Below are positions 16,860-25,789 of a stretch of 36,050 bases of DNA, piece after piece. The position numbers and the translations under genes were made by a program. The notes beneath the pieces were generated by a model. It did not search any database. It saw nothing but the letters and a program-made list of their open reading frames with translations, and was not told where the DNA came from. Within the stretch, counting starts at the first letter, position 1. The number at the start of each line of letters is the position of its first letter. Source of the DNA: Deltaproteobacteria bacterium (GTDB taxonomy: Bacteria > UBA10199 > GCA-002796325 > JACPFF01); NCBI GenBank assembly GCA_016183125.1, contig JACPFG010000038.1:1-36050 (forward strand). Reading direction: 5' to 3'.

Positions 16860-18235
16860 CGTCTCACCGCCGCTTCTTTTGCGTATGCCTTGGCCACCTT
16901 CCAGACATCCCCTGCTCCAGCAAAGCAGACCAGCGTCTCCGGTGTGGTCAGCCGCCGCACGATCTCCAGGATCTTTTCCGGCGTCTCCGCGTACGACACA
17001 GGTTTGGTCGGATGTCTCCTGCGCAGGGCCCCCCACAATCGCCGTGCGGAGACACCTGGCAGCGGCTGCTCGCCGGCCGCGTAGAGCCGCATCAGGATGC
17101 AGGCATCCGCCTGCCCGAGCACACGGACGAACTCGTTAAAGAGTGCGCGCAACCGAGTAAACCGATGCGGCTGATGCACCATAACCACTCGCCTCCCCGG
17201 CCAACCGTCGCGAGCCGCCTCGATGACCGCGGCCAGTTCGGTCGGATGATGGGCATAATCGCTCACGACGATAGGCCCACGCCGCGAAAGGATCTCAAAG
17301 CGACGATCGATCCCCCCGAAGCCGGCCAAGGCCGACGTCCATCTGGCAACGGGGACTTCGAGTTCGGTGGCAACCGCAATTGCAGCTAAGGCATTGGCGA
17401 CGTTGTGCCGCCCCACCAGGCGGAGTCGCGCGCGACCGACCTCCCGTCCATGATGGCACACCGTGAAGGTCAGCCTATCCCCTATCTGAGCGATTTCGCG
17501 GGCGCTGAAGTCGGCTGTGGACGTCAGACCGTATGTGATCACACGGCGGGAAAGCCGTTTGGCCAGCGTCGCCACGACCGGGTGATCCACGCAGCAGACC
17601 GCCGCGCCGTAGAACGGCACCTTGGCGGCGAACTCGGCGAAGGCCTGGTGTAGGTGTGCGACACCGCGGTAATTTTCCAGGTGCTCCGGATCTATATTGG
17701 TGATGACGGCAATCGTCGGCGTCAGATGAAGAAAGGAGCGGTCGCTCTCGTCCGCCTCTGCGACGAGAAAGTCTCCCTTCCCGAGGCGGGCATTTGAGCG
17801 CCAGGTCTTGACCCGACCGCCGATCACGATCGTCGGATCGAGACCTGACTTTGCAAGCACGTGAGCTATGAGCGATGTGGTCGTAGTCTTTCCGTGCGTG
17901 CCGGCCACAGCGATCCCGTATTTAAGCCGCATCAGCTCGGCGAGCATCTCCGCCCGCGGCACTACCGGAATGCCGCACCGCCGCGCCTCGACAATCTCCG
18001 GATTTGAACCATTAACCGCCGAGGAGACGACTACCACCTGGGCCCCAACCACGTTGCCGGCCCTGTGTCCATAGTTGATCCGGGCCCCGCGTGACCTCAG
18101 ACGACGGGTCAGCGCGCTCGCCTTAAGATCCGACCCGCTCACATGATACCCCAGATTCATTACCACCTCCGCGATCCCGCTCATTCCGATCCCGCCTATC
18201 CCTACAAAATGGATGTGCCGGTACTTCTTAAACAT
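16850..18235 (-). CDS. murC: UDP-N-acetylmuramate-L-alanine ligase
   Basis: Cytosolic Mur ligase adding L-Ala to UDP-MurNAc. The 461 residues show the N-terminal HFVGIGGIGMSGIAEV, ATP P-loop GTHGKTTTTS, EADESDRSFLHL, TNIDPEHLENY, the GRHNVANALAAIAV core and DYAHHPTEL (DYGHHPTE in most homologues), QPHRFTRL and a C-terminal FAGAGDVWKVA. All catalytic elements are present. The start overlaps the murG end by 8 bp, typical of this tightly packed cluster. Confidence 0.96.
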   Translation of the reverse strand: MFKKYRHIHFVGIGGIGMSGIAEVVMNLGYHVSGSDLKASALTRRLRSRGARINYGHRAGNVVGAQVVVVSSAVNGSNPEIVEARRCGIPVVPRAEMLAELMRLKYGIAVAGTHGKTTTTSLIAHVLAKSGLDPTIVIGGRVKTWRSNARLGKGDFLVAEADESDRSFLHLTPTIAVITNIDPEHLENYRGVAHLHQAFAEFAAKVPFYGAAVCCVDHPVVATLAKRLSRRVITYGLTSTADFSAREIAQIGDRLTFTVCHHGREVGRARLRLVGRHNVANALAAIAVATELEVPVARWTSALAGFGGIDRRFEILSRRGPIVVSDYAHHPTELAAVIEAARDGWPGRRVVMVHQPHRFTRLRALFNEFVRVLGQADACILMRLYAAGEQPLPGVSARRLWGALRRRHPTKPVSYAETPEKILEIVRRLTTPETLVCFAGAGDVWKVAKAYAKEAAVRRWD

Positions 18236-19322
18236 CGCGCCCCCGGACCAGATGCGCGCAAACCGCTGCGATCTGCGCCGCCGCGTCTGGGCGCGCCAGG
18301 CCCTTCATCGCCTCGACCATCCGCCCCAGTCTGCCCGGCTGGTTAAGCAGCAGGGTCACCGTCGCTGCCAATCGCGCGCCGGTAAGCTCCCGTTCCGGGA
18401 TGACCATCGCCGCGCCGGCGTCCGAAAAATATCTCGCATTCCAGGCCTGATGATCGTCCGCCGCGACCGGGTATGGGATCAGGATTGCGGGCCTGCCGGT
18501 GCATGAAAGCTCCGCCAGGCTAGACGAACCGGACCGGCAGATGACCAGATCCGCCTCTCGATAAACTTCCCCCATCTTATCTATGAATGGCTGCACCGTG
18601 GCCCTGACACCCGCAGCGACGTAGCTGCGGCGTAGCCGTTCGGCATCGCTCCCACGTCCATGCTGATGGATGATTCGTATGCGGGGGGCCAATGATCCCA
18701 AGTGCGGCAGCATGTCGCAGACGGCCGTGTCGATAGCGCGCGCCCCCTGTGACCCACCGAAGACCAACAGCACTACATCGGCATCGGTGCGAGCGGGTGT
18801 CGCGGCGAACTCGTTAAGGACCCGCTTACGTATCGGATTACCTGTGCAGACCGCCTTGCCGGCCGGGAAAAACCGATCGGAATCGGGATAGGTCACGCAG
18901 ATCTGCCGCGCCACCCGGCCCAACCACCTATTCGTAAGTCCCGGTATCCTGTTCTGCTCCAAGATCACAGTTGGGCAACCGCGAAGTGCCGCCATCAGCG
19001 TGAGCGGACCTGCAACGAAACCACCTACACCGACGACCAGATCGGGCCGCCAGGATCTAAGCAGCCCCCACGACCGCCAACACGCGCGTGCCGCCTGCGC
19101 CAGCGCCGTCGCCCTGGCGGTCATACGACGTCCTTTCAGCGGTTGGACCGGCAAGACCGTGAGTGGATAGCCCAAGGCCGGGCCCATTCGTCCTTCCAAT
19201 CCATGCGCGGTGCCGACCCAGCGAATAGACGCCCCCGGAAGCCGTTGGCCGATAGCCTCCGCCACCGCTAATCCGGGAAAGACATGTCCGCCTGTTCCGC
19301 CACCTGCGATCATCACACGCAT
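18228..19322 (-). CDS. murG: UDP-GlcNAc:lipid I N-acetylglucosaminyltransferase
   Basis: Peripheral inner-membrane GT28 enzyme converting lipid I to lipid II. The 364 residues begin MRVMIAGGGTGGHVFPGLAVA, with the G-loop intact, followed by VVGVGGFVAGP, LEQNRIPGLTNR, TGNPIR, LLVFGGSQGARAID and the acceptor region GRPAILIPYPVAADDHQ-NA. The usual RAGA-T-AEL reads RSGSSSLAEL. I choose the ATG at 19322, though a GTG at 19325 directly in front is also possible. It begins 4 bp after the ftsW stop. Confidence 0.95.
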   Translation of the reverse strand: MRVMIAGGGTGGHVFPGLAVAEAIGQRLPGASIRWVGTAHGLEGRMGPALGYPLTVLPVQPLKGRRMTARATALAQAARACWRSWGLLRSWRPDLVVGVGGFVAGPLTLMAALRGCPTVILEQNRIPGLTNRWLGRVARQICVTYPDSDRFFPAGKAVCTGNPIRKRVLNEFAATPARTDADVVLLVFGGSQGARAIDTAVCDMLPHLGSLAPRIRIIHQHGRGSDAERLRRSYVAAGVRATVQPFIDKMGEVYREADLVICRSGSSSLAELSCTGRPAILIPYPVAADDHQAWNARYFSDAGAAMVIPERELTGARLAATVTLLLNQPGRLGRMVEAMKGLARPDAAAQIAAVCAHLVRGRDV

Positions 19323-19326
19323 CACC

Positions 19327-20439
19327 CTACACCTTCCGATAAGAACTGATATTCAACATGATCCCCACTGCCACCAACGAGACCAATAGTGAGGACCCCC
19401 CATAGCTGACGAACGGCAATACCATCCCCTTGGTAGGGAGAAGGCCCATCACGACCCCCAGATTGCACACCGCCTGCCAGGAGAGGAGCACTGTGATCCC
19501 AAAGGCGAGGTAGCGCCCAAAGCTGTCTGGTGCCCGCCAGGCCGTCATAAACCCGCGCAGGCAGAAGAATCCGTACAACGCGAGCAGACAGAGCATCCCT
19601 ATCAGGCCCAATTCTTCGCCGATCACCGAGGCGATGAAATCGGTGTGGGCCTCCGGGAGATAAAACAGTTTCTGTTGACCCTCTCCCAACCCTCGGCCGA
19701 GCAGCCCCCCCTCCTTAAATGCTATAAGCGACTGAATGATCTGGAAGCCGGACCCGTAGCGATCGCTCCATGGATTGAGGAATGCCAGGATTCGCTTGCG
19801 CCGATAGTCGACGGAGGCCACTGCAAAATAGAGGAGAGGGAGCGCCGCTATGACCATGGCCCCTAGATACGTCAAACGACTTCCACCGACCAACAACATG
19901 CAGAAGAGGATGGAGGCGACCAGAAAGGCGGAGCCGAAATCTCGCTGCCCCAAGATCAGCACGATCATAATTCCACCTATCACCATGTGGGGGAATAACC
20001 CGACGGCAAAGCTCTTCATCCTGGCCGCCTTCTTCTCCAGCGAGTAGGCAAGAAATATTACGATGGTCAGCTTGGCCAGCTCTGACGGCTGGAAACGCAC
20101 CGGGCCCAGATGGATCCACCGGGACGCCCCGCCGACGGTGGACCTAATGCCCGGTATATAGGCACAGCCGAGGAGGAGCGCCGAGAGCGCCAGGAGCCCG
20201 TAGACCACCCGACGCCAGACAGGGTAGGGACACCGGGCCGCGGCGGTCATCCCCGCCAGTCCCAGCAGCACGAAACAACTCTCCCGCTTTAGAAAATAGG
20301 CTGGGTCGCCGTACCGTTCGCCGGCCAAGACGGCGCTTGCGCTATAAACCATCACCACCCCTAGTCCGACCAGTAGCAGGGTGCAAAGGAGCAACCAGTA
20401 ATCAAACGGCACGCGCCGTGTAGTCCCTTCGTCGTTCAT
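19327..20439 (-). CDS. ftsW: Peptidoglycan glycosyltransferase FtsW (SEDS family)
   Basis: Polytopic SEDS polymerase that builds septal glycan strands from lipid II with FtsI. The 370 residues show about ten hydrophobic segments. Hallmarks are VMVYSAS, SRWIHLGPVRFQPSELAKL, the catalytic-loop region GQRDFGSA (commonly QPDFGTA; Pro is Arg here), YGSGFQIIQSLIAFKEGGLLG, LPEAHTDFIASVIGEELG, and MGLLPTKGMVLPFVSYGGSSL. The ATG at 20439 abuts the murD stop. The proline change beside the conserved Asp is a small oddity; the Asp itself is kept. Confidence 0.95.
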   Translation of the reverse strand: MNDEGTTRRVPFDYWLLLCTLLLVGLGVVMVYSASAVLAGERYGDPAYFLKRESCFVLLGLAGMTAAARCPYPVWRRVVYGLLALSALLLGCAYIPGIRSTVGGASRWIHLGPVRFQPSELAKLTIVIFLAYSLEKKAARMKSFAVGLFPHMVIGGIMIVLILGQRDFGSAFLVASILFCMLLVGGSRLTYLGAMVIAALPLLYFAVASVDYRRKRILAFLNPWSDRYGSGFQIIQSLIAFKEGGLLGRGLGEGQQKLFYLPEAHTDFIASVIGEELGLIGMLCLLALYGFFCLRGFMTAWRAPDSFGRYLAFGITVLLSWQAVCNLGVVMGLLPTKGMVLPFVSYGGSSLLVSLVAVGIMLNISSYRKV

Positions 20440-21810
20440 TCATAGCTCCATCACGCAGCGGATGAAGTCATCGCCGCGCTCGGCATAGTTCCGGTACATG
20501 TCGAAACTGGCGCAGGCCGGGGATAATAGGACCACATCGCCTGGACGGGCATGCGCCGCCGCCATCCGTACCGCCTCGGACATCGTAGCGGCCAGCGCCG
20601 TTTCGGTGACATCTGCCATGGCCGCCTTCATCTGCTCTCGCGCCTGCCCAAGCAGCACGGCACACCTAACCTTCTCCCGCGCCACCGGCAGCAGCGCCGA
20701 GTAACCGGTCCCCTTGTCGAGCCCCCCTGCGATCAGCACCACCTGCTCCGCAAATCCCTGAAGAGATTTGACCACGGCACCGACATTGGTCCCCTTCGAG
20801 TCATCGAAGAACCGAACGCCGCGCCACTCACGCACAAGTCTGCATCGATGCGGCAGGCCGGAAAACTCCCGCGCGCTGCCGGCGATAATCGTTGCTGGTG
20901 CCCCTGCGATGGCGGCCGCCAAGCCGGCGGCCAACATATTTTCCCGGTTGTGGGTCCCGATAAGTGCGGTCCGCCGCCAATCCCATTCATGCACCATGTG
21001 GCTAGGTATCACCGCGCGGACTCGCCCGTCATTCCAGCAGGCCCCGTATCCCTCGCGATCACAGATTTCCTTAGGCGTGCCGGTGCTCCAGAAGGGGACC
21101 GGTACCGCTGCGCAGGAGCTCGCCAGGCAGGCGGCCACGGGGTCCTCCGCGTTCCATATAAGGGCATCGGCCGGGGTAAGATGGGCGAGCAAGCGGGCCT
21201 TGGCCTCCACATAGCCCTGAAAATTCGGATACCGATCTAGGTGATCCGGAGTAACATTCAGCAGCACCGCAATCGCCGGATGGATGCTGGGAGTAATCTC
21301 TAACTGAAAACTGCTCACCTCGATAACCCAATAGCGTGCGGAGGCCGCTTCGGTGAGCAGGTCGCACATAGGGGTCCCCAGATTGCCGCCGACGGCGACC
21401 GGGATCCCTGCGGCACCGCAGATCGCGCCGATAAGACTGGTGGTGGTCGACTTTCCGTTCGTCCCCGTCACAGCTATTACAGGACGGGGAGCCTCATGCA
21501 GGGCCAATTCCATCTCGCTGATAACAGGAACGCCTACGTCCCGCGCGGCTTTAAGTCCCGTATGTGCGGGCGGAATTCCCGGGCTAGCAACTACCAGGTC
21601 GGTTTCGGTGAACCATTCGACAGGTGTGGCCCCGAACCGATATTGTACCGGCCAGTCCGCAAACTCACGCACCGCCTCGGCGAATGTCTCCGTCGGTGCG
21701 TCATCGCATACTCGCACCCTAGCCCCACTACGGGCACAATAGCGGGCGGCAGCACGGCCGGAGGCGCCGAAACCGGCAATGAGCACTTTGGTATGGCGCA
21801 GCTCTCCCAT
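20440..21810 (-). CDS. murD: UDP-N-acetylmuramoyl-L-alanine-D-glutamate ligase
   Basis: Cytosolic Mur ligase adding D-Glu. The ATG at 21810 (MGELRHTKVLIAGFG) gives 456 residues and follows mraY by 5 bp; the frame is open 63 bp further upstream into mraY but without family similarity. Present are GFGASGRAAARY, VVASPGIPP, P-loop TGTNGKSTTTSLIG, GGNLGTPMCDLL, VIEVSSFQLE, NVTPDHLDRY, HNRENMLAA, PHRCRLVREWRGVRFFDDSKGTN, IAGGLDKG and LLSPACASFDMYRNYAERGDDF. All substrate and ATP motifs are intact. Confidence 0.96.
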   Translation of the reverse strand: MGELRHTKVLIAGFGASGRAAARYCARSGARVRVCDDAPTETFAEAVREFADWPVQYRFGATPVEWFTETDLVVASPGIPPAHTGLKAARDVGVPVISEMELALHEAPRPVIAVTGTNGKSTTTSLIGAICGAAGIPVAVGGNLGTPMCDLLTEAASARYWVIEVSSFQLEITPSIHPAIAVLLNVTPDHLDRYPNFQGYVEAKARLLAHLTPADALIWNAEDPVAACLASSCAAVPVPFWSTGTPKEICDREGYGACWNDGRVRAVIPSHMVHEWDWRRTALIGTHNRENMLAAGLAAAIAGAPATIIAGSAREFSGLPHRCRLVREWRGVRFFDDSKGTNVGAVVKSLQGFAEQVVLIAGGLDKGTGYSALLPVAREKVRCAVLLGQAREQMKAAMADVTETALAATMSEAVRMAAAHARPGDVVLLSPACASFDMYRNYAERGDDFIRCVMEL

Positions 21811-21815
21811 AGTCC

Positions 21816-22925
21816 TTACCGCAGCTTCAATGTCGTTAAACTGAGCAATGCCAATACAAGCGCGATAATCCAAAAACGGACGATCACCTTAGACTCCGGC
21901 CATCCCTTCAGCTCGTAATGATGGTGCAGCGGGGCCATCCTAAATACGCGCTTGCCGGTGCACTTAAACGAAATGACCTGCACTATGACCGAGACCGTCT
22001 CGAGCACGAAGATCCCGCCGACGACAAGGAGGAGCAGTTCGTGCTTGGTCATCACCGCCATTATTCCCAGTGCCGCCCCCAACGGCAGAGAACCGACATC
22101 CCCCATGAAGATCTCCGCCGGATGGGCATTAAACCATAGGAACCCTATCAACCCGCCTACTACGGCCCCACCGACGACGGTCAATTCGCCGATTCCCGGA
22201 ATGAAGGGGATCTGAAGATAGCCGGCGATCATGGCGTGTCCAGCCAGATATGCAAAGACCGCGTAGGTCAGATACGCCATGATGCCTGGACCGGCCACCA
22301 GTCCGTCCAGACCGTCCGTTAGATTCACTGCATTCGACGCGCCCACTACCACCAAGCTGCCGAACAAAAGGTACCACCAGCCGATAGAGGGAAAGAGGGT
22401 CTTGGCGAATGGAAACGCCAGGTGTCGGTCAAAGCCCAAGGCATCGAATAGGATCAACATCCCGACCCCTGCAACCGCCAGTTGTAGCGGAAATTTGTAC
22501 CGCGCCCGCAGCCCATGATGATCGCGCAGGATCACCTTGCGATAGTCGTCGAAGAATCCGATCAATCCGAAACCGAACGTTACGCCTACAAGCAGGATCA
22601 CATACCAGTTGTCCCACCTGGCCCAGAGCGCCAGCGCAATCCCGATAGAGAGCCAGAGGAGAAGTCCACCCATTGTCGGCGTCCCCTCTTTCTTAAGATG
22701 CGTAATCGGTCCGTCGTCCCGAACCGCCTGCCAGAACTGCCTACGGCGCAGCCAACGCACCATCCGTTTTCCGATGCAGGAATAGATAAGGAGCGCAGTG
22801 AAGAGCGCCATAAAGGTACGAAAGGTGATGTACCGGACCACATTAAGGCCCCCTCGCTCCCACCCTAGGGCATGGACTATAGGCGCAAACCAGTCCGGAA
22901 ATTTGTATAACAAATGGTAGAGCAT
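21816..22925 (-). CDS. mraY: Phospho-N-acetylmuramoyl-pentapeptide transferase
   Basis: Polytopic inner-membrane enzyme moving phospho-MurNAc-pentapeptide onto undecaprenyl phosphate to make lipid I. At 369 residues it is a normal length. KKEGTPTMGGLL, GFFDDYRKV with the catalytic Asp pair, NAVNLTDGLDGLVAGP, the GDVGSLPLGA segment and the C-terminal MAPLHHHYELKGWPE histidine loop are all intact. It lies between murF and murD in the standard order with a 4 bp gap to murF. Confidence 0.96.
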   Translation of the reverse strand: MLYHLLYKFPDWFAPIVHALGWERGGLNVVRYITFRTFMALFTALLIYSCIGKRMVRWLRRRQFWQAVRDDGPITHLKKEGTPTMGGLLLWLSIGIALALWARWDNWYVILLVGVTFGFGLIGFFDDYRKVILRDHHGLRARYKFPLQLAVAGVGMLILFDALGFDRHLAFPFAKTLFPSIGWWYLLFGSLVVVGASNAVNLTDGLDGLVAGPGIMAYLTYAVFAYLAGHAMIAGYLQIPFIPGIGELTVVGGAVVGGLIGFLWFNAHPAEIFMGDVGSLPLGAALGIMAVMTKHELLLLVVGGIFVLETVSVIVQVISFKCTGKRVFRMAPLHHHYELKGWPESKVIVRFWIIALVLALLSLTTLKLR

Positions 22926-22929
22926 CGCT

Positions 22930-24327
22930 TTATCCGGTCCCGAACTCCGTCTTCAAAAAATCCACCACCCTCTCCATCCGCATCCCGCGCGATCCCTTCA
23001 CCAGAATGACGTCCCCGGTATGCAGGCCGCAAGCAACCGCCCTCTGCAGGTCGTCCATCGAAGCCACTACAGCGATCCTGTCCGCCGCCATGCCGGCCGC
23101 GCGGGCGCCCGCTCCTACCGCCGCCCCGTGATCGCCGGTAACGAAGAGTTGCTGGACGCCTGCGGCGTGCGCAGCAGCCCCCAACTCACGATGCGCCTGC
23201 TCTGTAGCCGACCCCAGTTCCAGCATGTCGCCCAGCACGACGATGAATCTACCAGCGCGCTTCACCGCACCGACCGTCCGAAGCGCCGCCGCCATCGAAT
23301 CGGGATTGGCGTTGTAGGAATCGTTTACCACTTGCACCCCATTGGCCAGCTGCACCCGCTCCATCCGCATCCGCATCGGCTGGAAATGCGGCAAGCGCTC
23401 GCAGATCGTTGCCGCCGGCAGTCCGATGGCTAGGCCCACGGCCATCGCGGCCAGCGCGTTCATCACATTGTGTATGCCGGGCACGGCCAGTCGCAGACGC
23501 TTCTCCTCCCCACGCAGGTAGACCGTCAGTTCCGTGCCTGCCAATCCCTCGGCACGCATCCGCCCGAACTGGACATCGCAGCCGTTTTGCATCCCATAGG
23601 TAATCTGCGTCCCCGGGTACCGAGTCCCCAACTCGCGTGTGTGCGGATCCTCCATATTGACGCATACCGTCCCATCGCGACGCATCGTTGCAAACAACTC
23701 CCCCTTGGCCGTTGCGACATTTTCCACCGTCTGTAATTGTTCCAGATGCGCTGCCGTCACATTGGTGATAAGCGCAACATCCGGCGCTAATATATCGGTT
23801 AGCCGCGCGATCTCCCCGACCCCGCTCATTCCCAGTTCGCAAACGGCTGTGCGGTGCTCATGGCCCCATCTATAGACGGTCAGCGGCAGGCCGATGAGGT
23901 TGTTAAAATTTCCTTCGGTTTTGAGCACCGGCCCACGAGCCTCGGCTATAGATGCGGCCATCTCCTTCGTGGTCGACTTGCCGTTACTCCCAGTGATCGC
24001 CACACACGGCACGCCCGTGAAACGCCGACGCCAGCACCGCGCGATCGCGCCCAGCGCAGTCACAGTGTCGGTCACCTGCAGGCACCACCGATCTGGCGCA
24101 TTGGGCCCCCCGACCGCCCGGTCCACAATGCACCCGGCAGCGCCCTGCCGGAACGCTGCAGGGACAAAGTCATGTCCGTCAAAGTGCGGCCCATTTATGG
24201 CGACAAACCAGTCGCCCAGTTGCAACGTGCGGCTATCCGTGGAGATCGTGCACACCTGTGTTTTAGGTCCGCGCGACAAGACGTCTGCCCCAGTCGCTCC
24301 GATTATGTCATCCACCCCTAGGTCCAT
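22930..24327 (-). CDS. murF: UDP-N-acetylmuramoyl-tripeptide-D-alanyl-D-alanine ligase
   Basis: Adds D-Ala-D-Ala to the UDP-MurNAc-tripeptide. The ATG at 24327 (MDLGVDDIIGATGA) gives 465 residues and overlaps the murE end by 20 bp, with GGGAG about ten bases ahead; an ATG at 24363 would add 12 residues and has no SD. Visible motifs are STDSRTLQLGDWFVAI, the P-loop ITGSNGKSTTKEM (Thr to Ser in GKT), TEGNFNNLIGLPLTV, NVTAAHLEQL, VPGIHNVMNALAA, VNDSYNANPDSMAAAL and VLGDMLELG. Its substrate would come from the ddl product, whose gene is damaged here. Confidence 0.95.
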   Translation of the reverse strand: MDLGVDDIIGATGADVLSRGPKTQVCTISTDSRTLQLGDWFVAINGPHFDGHDFVPAAFRQGAAGCIVDRAVGGPNAPDRWCLQVTDTVTALGAIARCWRRRFTGVPCVAITGSNGKSTTKEMAASIAEARGPVLKTEGNFNNLIGLPLTVYRWGHEHRTAVCELGMSGVGEIARLTDILAPDVALITNVTAAHLEQLQTVENVATAKGELFATMRRDGTVCVNMEDPHTRELGTRYPGTQITYGMQNGCDVQFGRMRAEGLAGTELTVYLRGEEKRLRLAVPGIHNVMNALAAMAVGLAIGLPAATICERLPHFQPMRMRMERVQLANGVQVVNDSYNANPDSMAAALRTVGAVKRAGRFIVVLGDMLELGSATEQAHRELGAAAHAAGVQQLFVTGDHGAAVGAGARAAGMAADRIAVVASMDDLQRAVACGLHTGDVILVKGSRGMRMERVVDFLKTEFGTG

Positions 24328-25783
24328 CGGCAAAATACTCCCTAACGACCTCCCGGTCGTCAAAATGGCGCTTTTCCCTCCCCACTATTTGATAGTCCTC
24401 GTGTCCCTTCCCTGCGACCAGCACGCAATCGCCGGAACAGGCCGCACGCAACGCTGCATGAATAGCGGCGCGTCGATCGGGAATCACCGCGTAACTGTTG
24501 CGTCCTTTGCCTGCCGTCTCTTGCCATCCCTCGGACGTCAATCCCGGCAGGATCTGCCGAATGATCTCCAGCGGATCCTCCATGCGCGGATTGTCGGAGG
24601 TAACGATCGCCAGGTCGCTGCCCCGGGCGACTGCCGTCCCCATCAGAGGCCGCTTTCCTGGATCCCGATCCCCCCCGCAACCGAACACTGTCACGATCCG
24701 CTTAGGCCCAAGCTCGCGCACCGCCCGCAAGACATTGCACAAGGCATCCGGTGTATGGGCATAATCGACCAACACATGGATCCCTGCGGTGTTCGTCACT
24801 CGCTCGCACCTGCCCGGGACGACCGCCACAGACTGAATGCCGCGCTGGATGGCTGGCACCGACAGGCCCATTGCGAAGGCTGCCGTAGCCGCTGCCAGGA
24901 TGTTGCCGGCATTAAATCGGCCGCACAGACTCGACGTAACGCCGTAGCGCCCCATCGGCGTGGCGATCTGGAGCTGGATGCCGTCGAGCGTGCAACGGCA
25001 CTCTTCCACCACGCAATCGGCATGGGTCTCGGCGACCATCGACTCTGAGGCCTGGTCATCGACGTTGATGACGGCCCACGGCCGGGGCTTGCAACTTACG
25101 GGCAGTTGCTCGGTAAACAGCCGGCGCTTGGCGGCGGCATATGACGCCATGTCACCATGGTAGTCTAAGTGGTCCTGCGTCAGATTGGTGAAGATCGCTC
25201 CATCGAAATGGCAGCCGGTCACGCGCTCTTGATCCAGCGCGTGGGAAGAGACCTCCATAACCACGTCTTGCACACCTCCGGCCAACATCGCCCGCAATAA
25301 TGCCTGTAGGTCGAGCGATTCGGGCGTAGTAGTCGGCGCTGGATCTGTTTTTCCCCCGTAGCGTACATTAATAGTTCCGACAACCCCAGGGCTCCGAGCC
25401 GCAGCCTGCCAGATTGCCTCCAATAGATATGTGATCGTGCTCTTGCCGTTCGTTCCTGTCACACCGACCAGTCGAAGAGTGCGCGACGGCTCGCCATACC
25501 ACCGCGCCGCCAGCGTGGCCAAGGCCCGGCGAGTATCGGCCACGACCACGTTGGTGACGTTAGATGGAACCGCCACCTGCCGCGCACTCGCCACGGCGAT
25601 GGCCCCCGCGGCGATCGCCTCAGACACGAAGTCGTGCCCGTCGGCCGCCGTCCCGCGGATGGCAACGAAGATAAATCCCGGCTGGACCTGCCTGGTATGG
25701 TAGGCAATGCCGGAGATGTCTGATGCCATAGAGCCGGTCACACCATTAGTCTCTGTCCCACCGAATAATTCATCCAATCGCAT
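24308..25783 (-). CDS. murE: UDP-MurNAc-L-Ala-D-Glu:meso-diaminopimelate ligase
   Basis: Adds the third stem residue. The 491 residues include SDISGIAYHTRQVQPGFIFVAI, P-loop TGTNGKST at 109-116, TTTPESLDLQALL, MEVSSHALDQ and VDYAHTPDAL. They also include DNPR at 397-400, the signature for meso-diaminopimelate rather than lysine, so the wall is most likely DAP-type. In the central domain the strand usually containing a TYG motif (about residue 256) appears shortened by around ten residues relative to homologues as I recall them, without loss of frame. This may be ordinary variation. It starts 7 bp after the ftsI stop. Confidence 0.95.
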   Translation of the reverse strand: MRLDELFGGTETNGVTGSMASDISGIAYHTRQVQPGFIFVAIRGTAADGHDFVSEAIAAGAIAVASARQVAVPSNVTNVVVADTRRALATLAARWYGEPSRTLRLVGVTGTNGKSTITYLLEAIWQAAARSPGVVGTINVRYGGKTDPAPTTTPESLDLQALLRAMLAGGVQDVVMEVSSHALDQERVTGCHFDGAIFTNLTQDHLDYHGDMASYAAAKRRLFTEQLPVSCKPRPWAVINVDDQASESMVAETHADCVVEECRCTLDGIQLQIATPMGRYGVTSSLCGRFNAGNILAAATAAFAMGLSVPAIQRGIQSVAVVPGRCERVTNTAGIHVLVDYAHTPDALCNVLRAVRELGPKRIVTVFGCGGDRDPGKRPLMGTAVARGSDLAIVTSDNPRMEDPLEIIRQILPGLTSEGWQETAGKGRNSYAVIPDRRAAIHAALRAACSGDCVLVAGKGHEDYQIVGREKRHFDDREVVREYFADGPRGG

Positions 25784-25789
25784 TGTCAG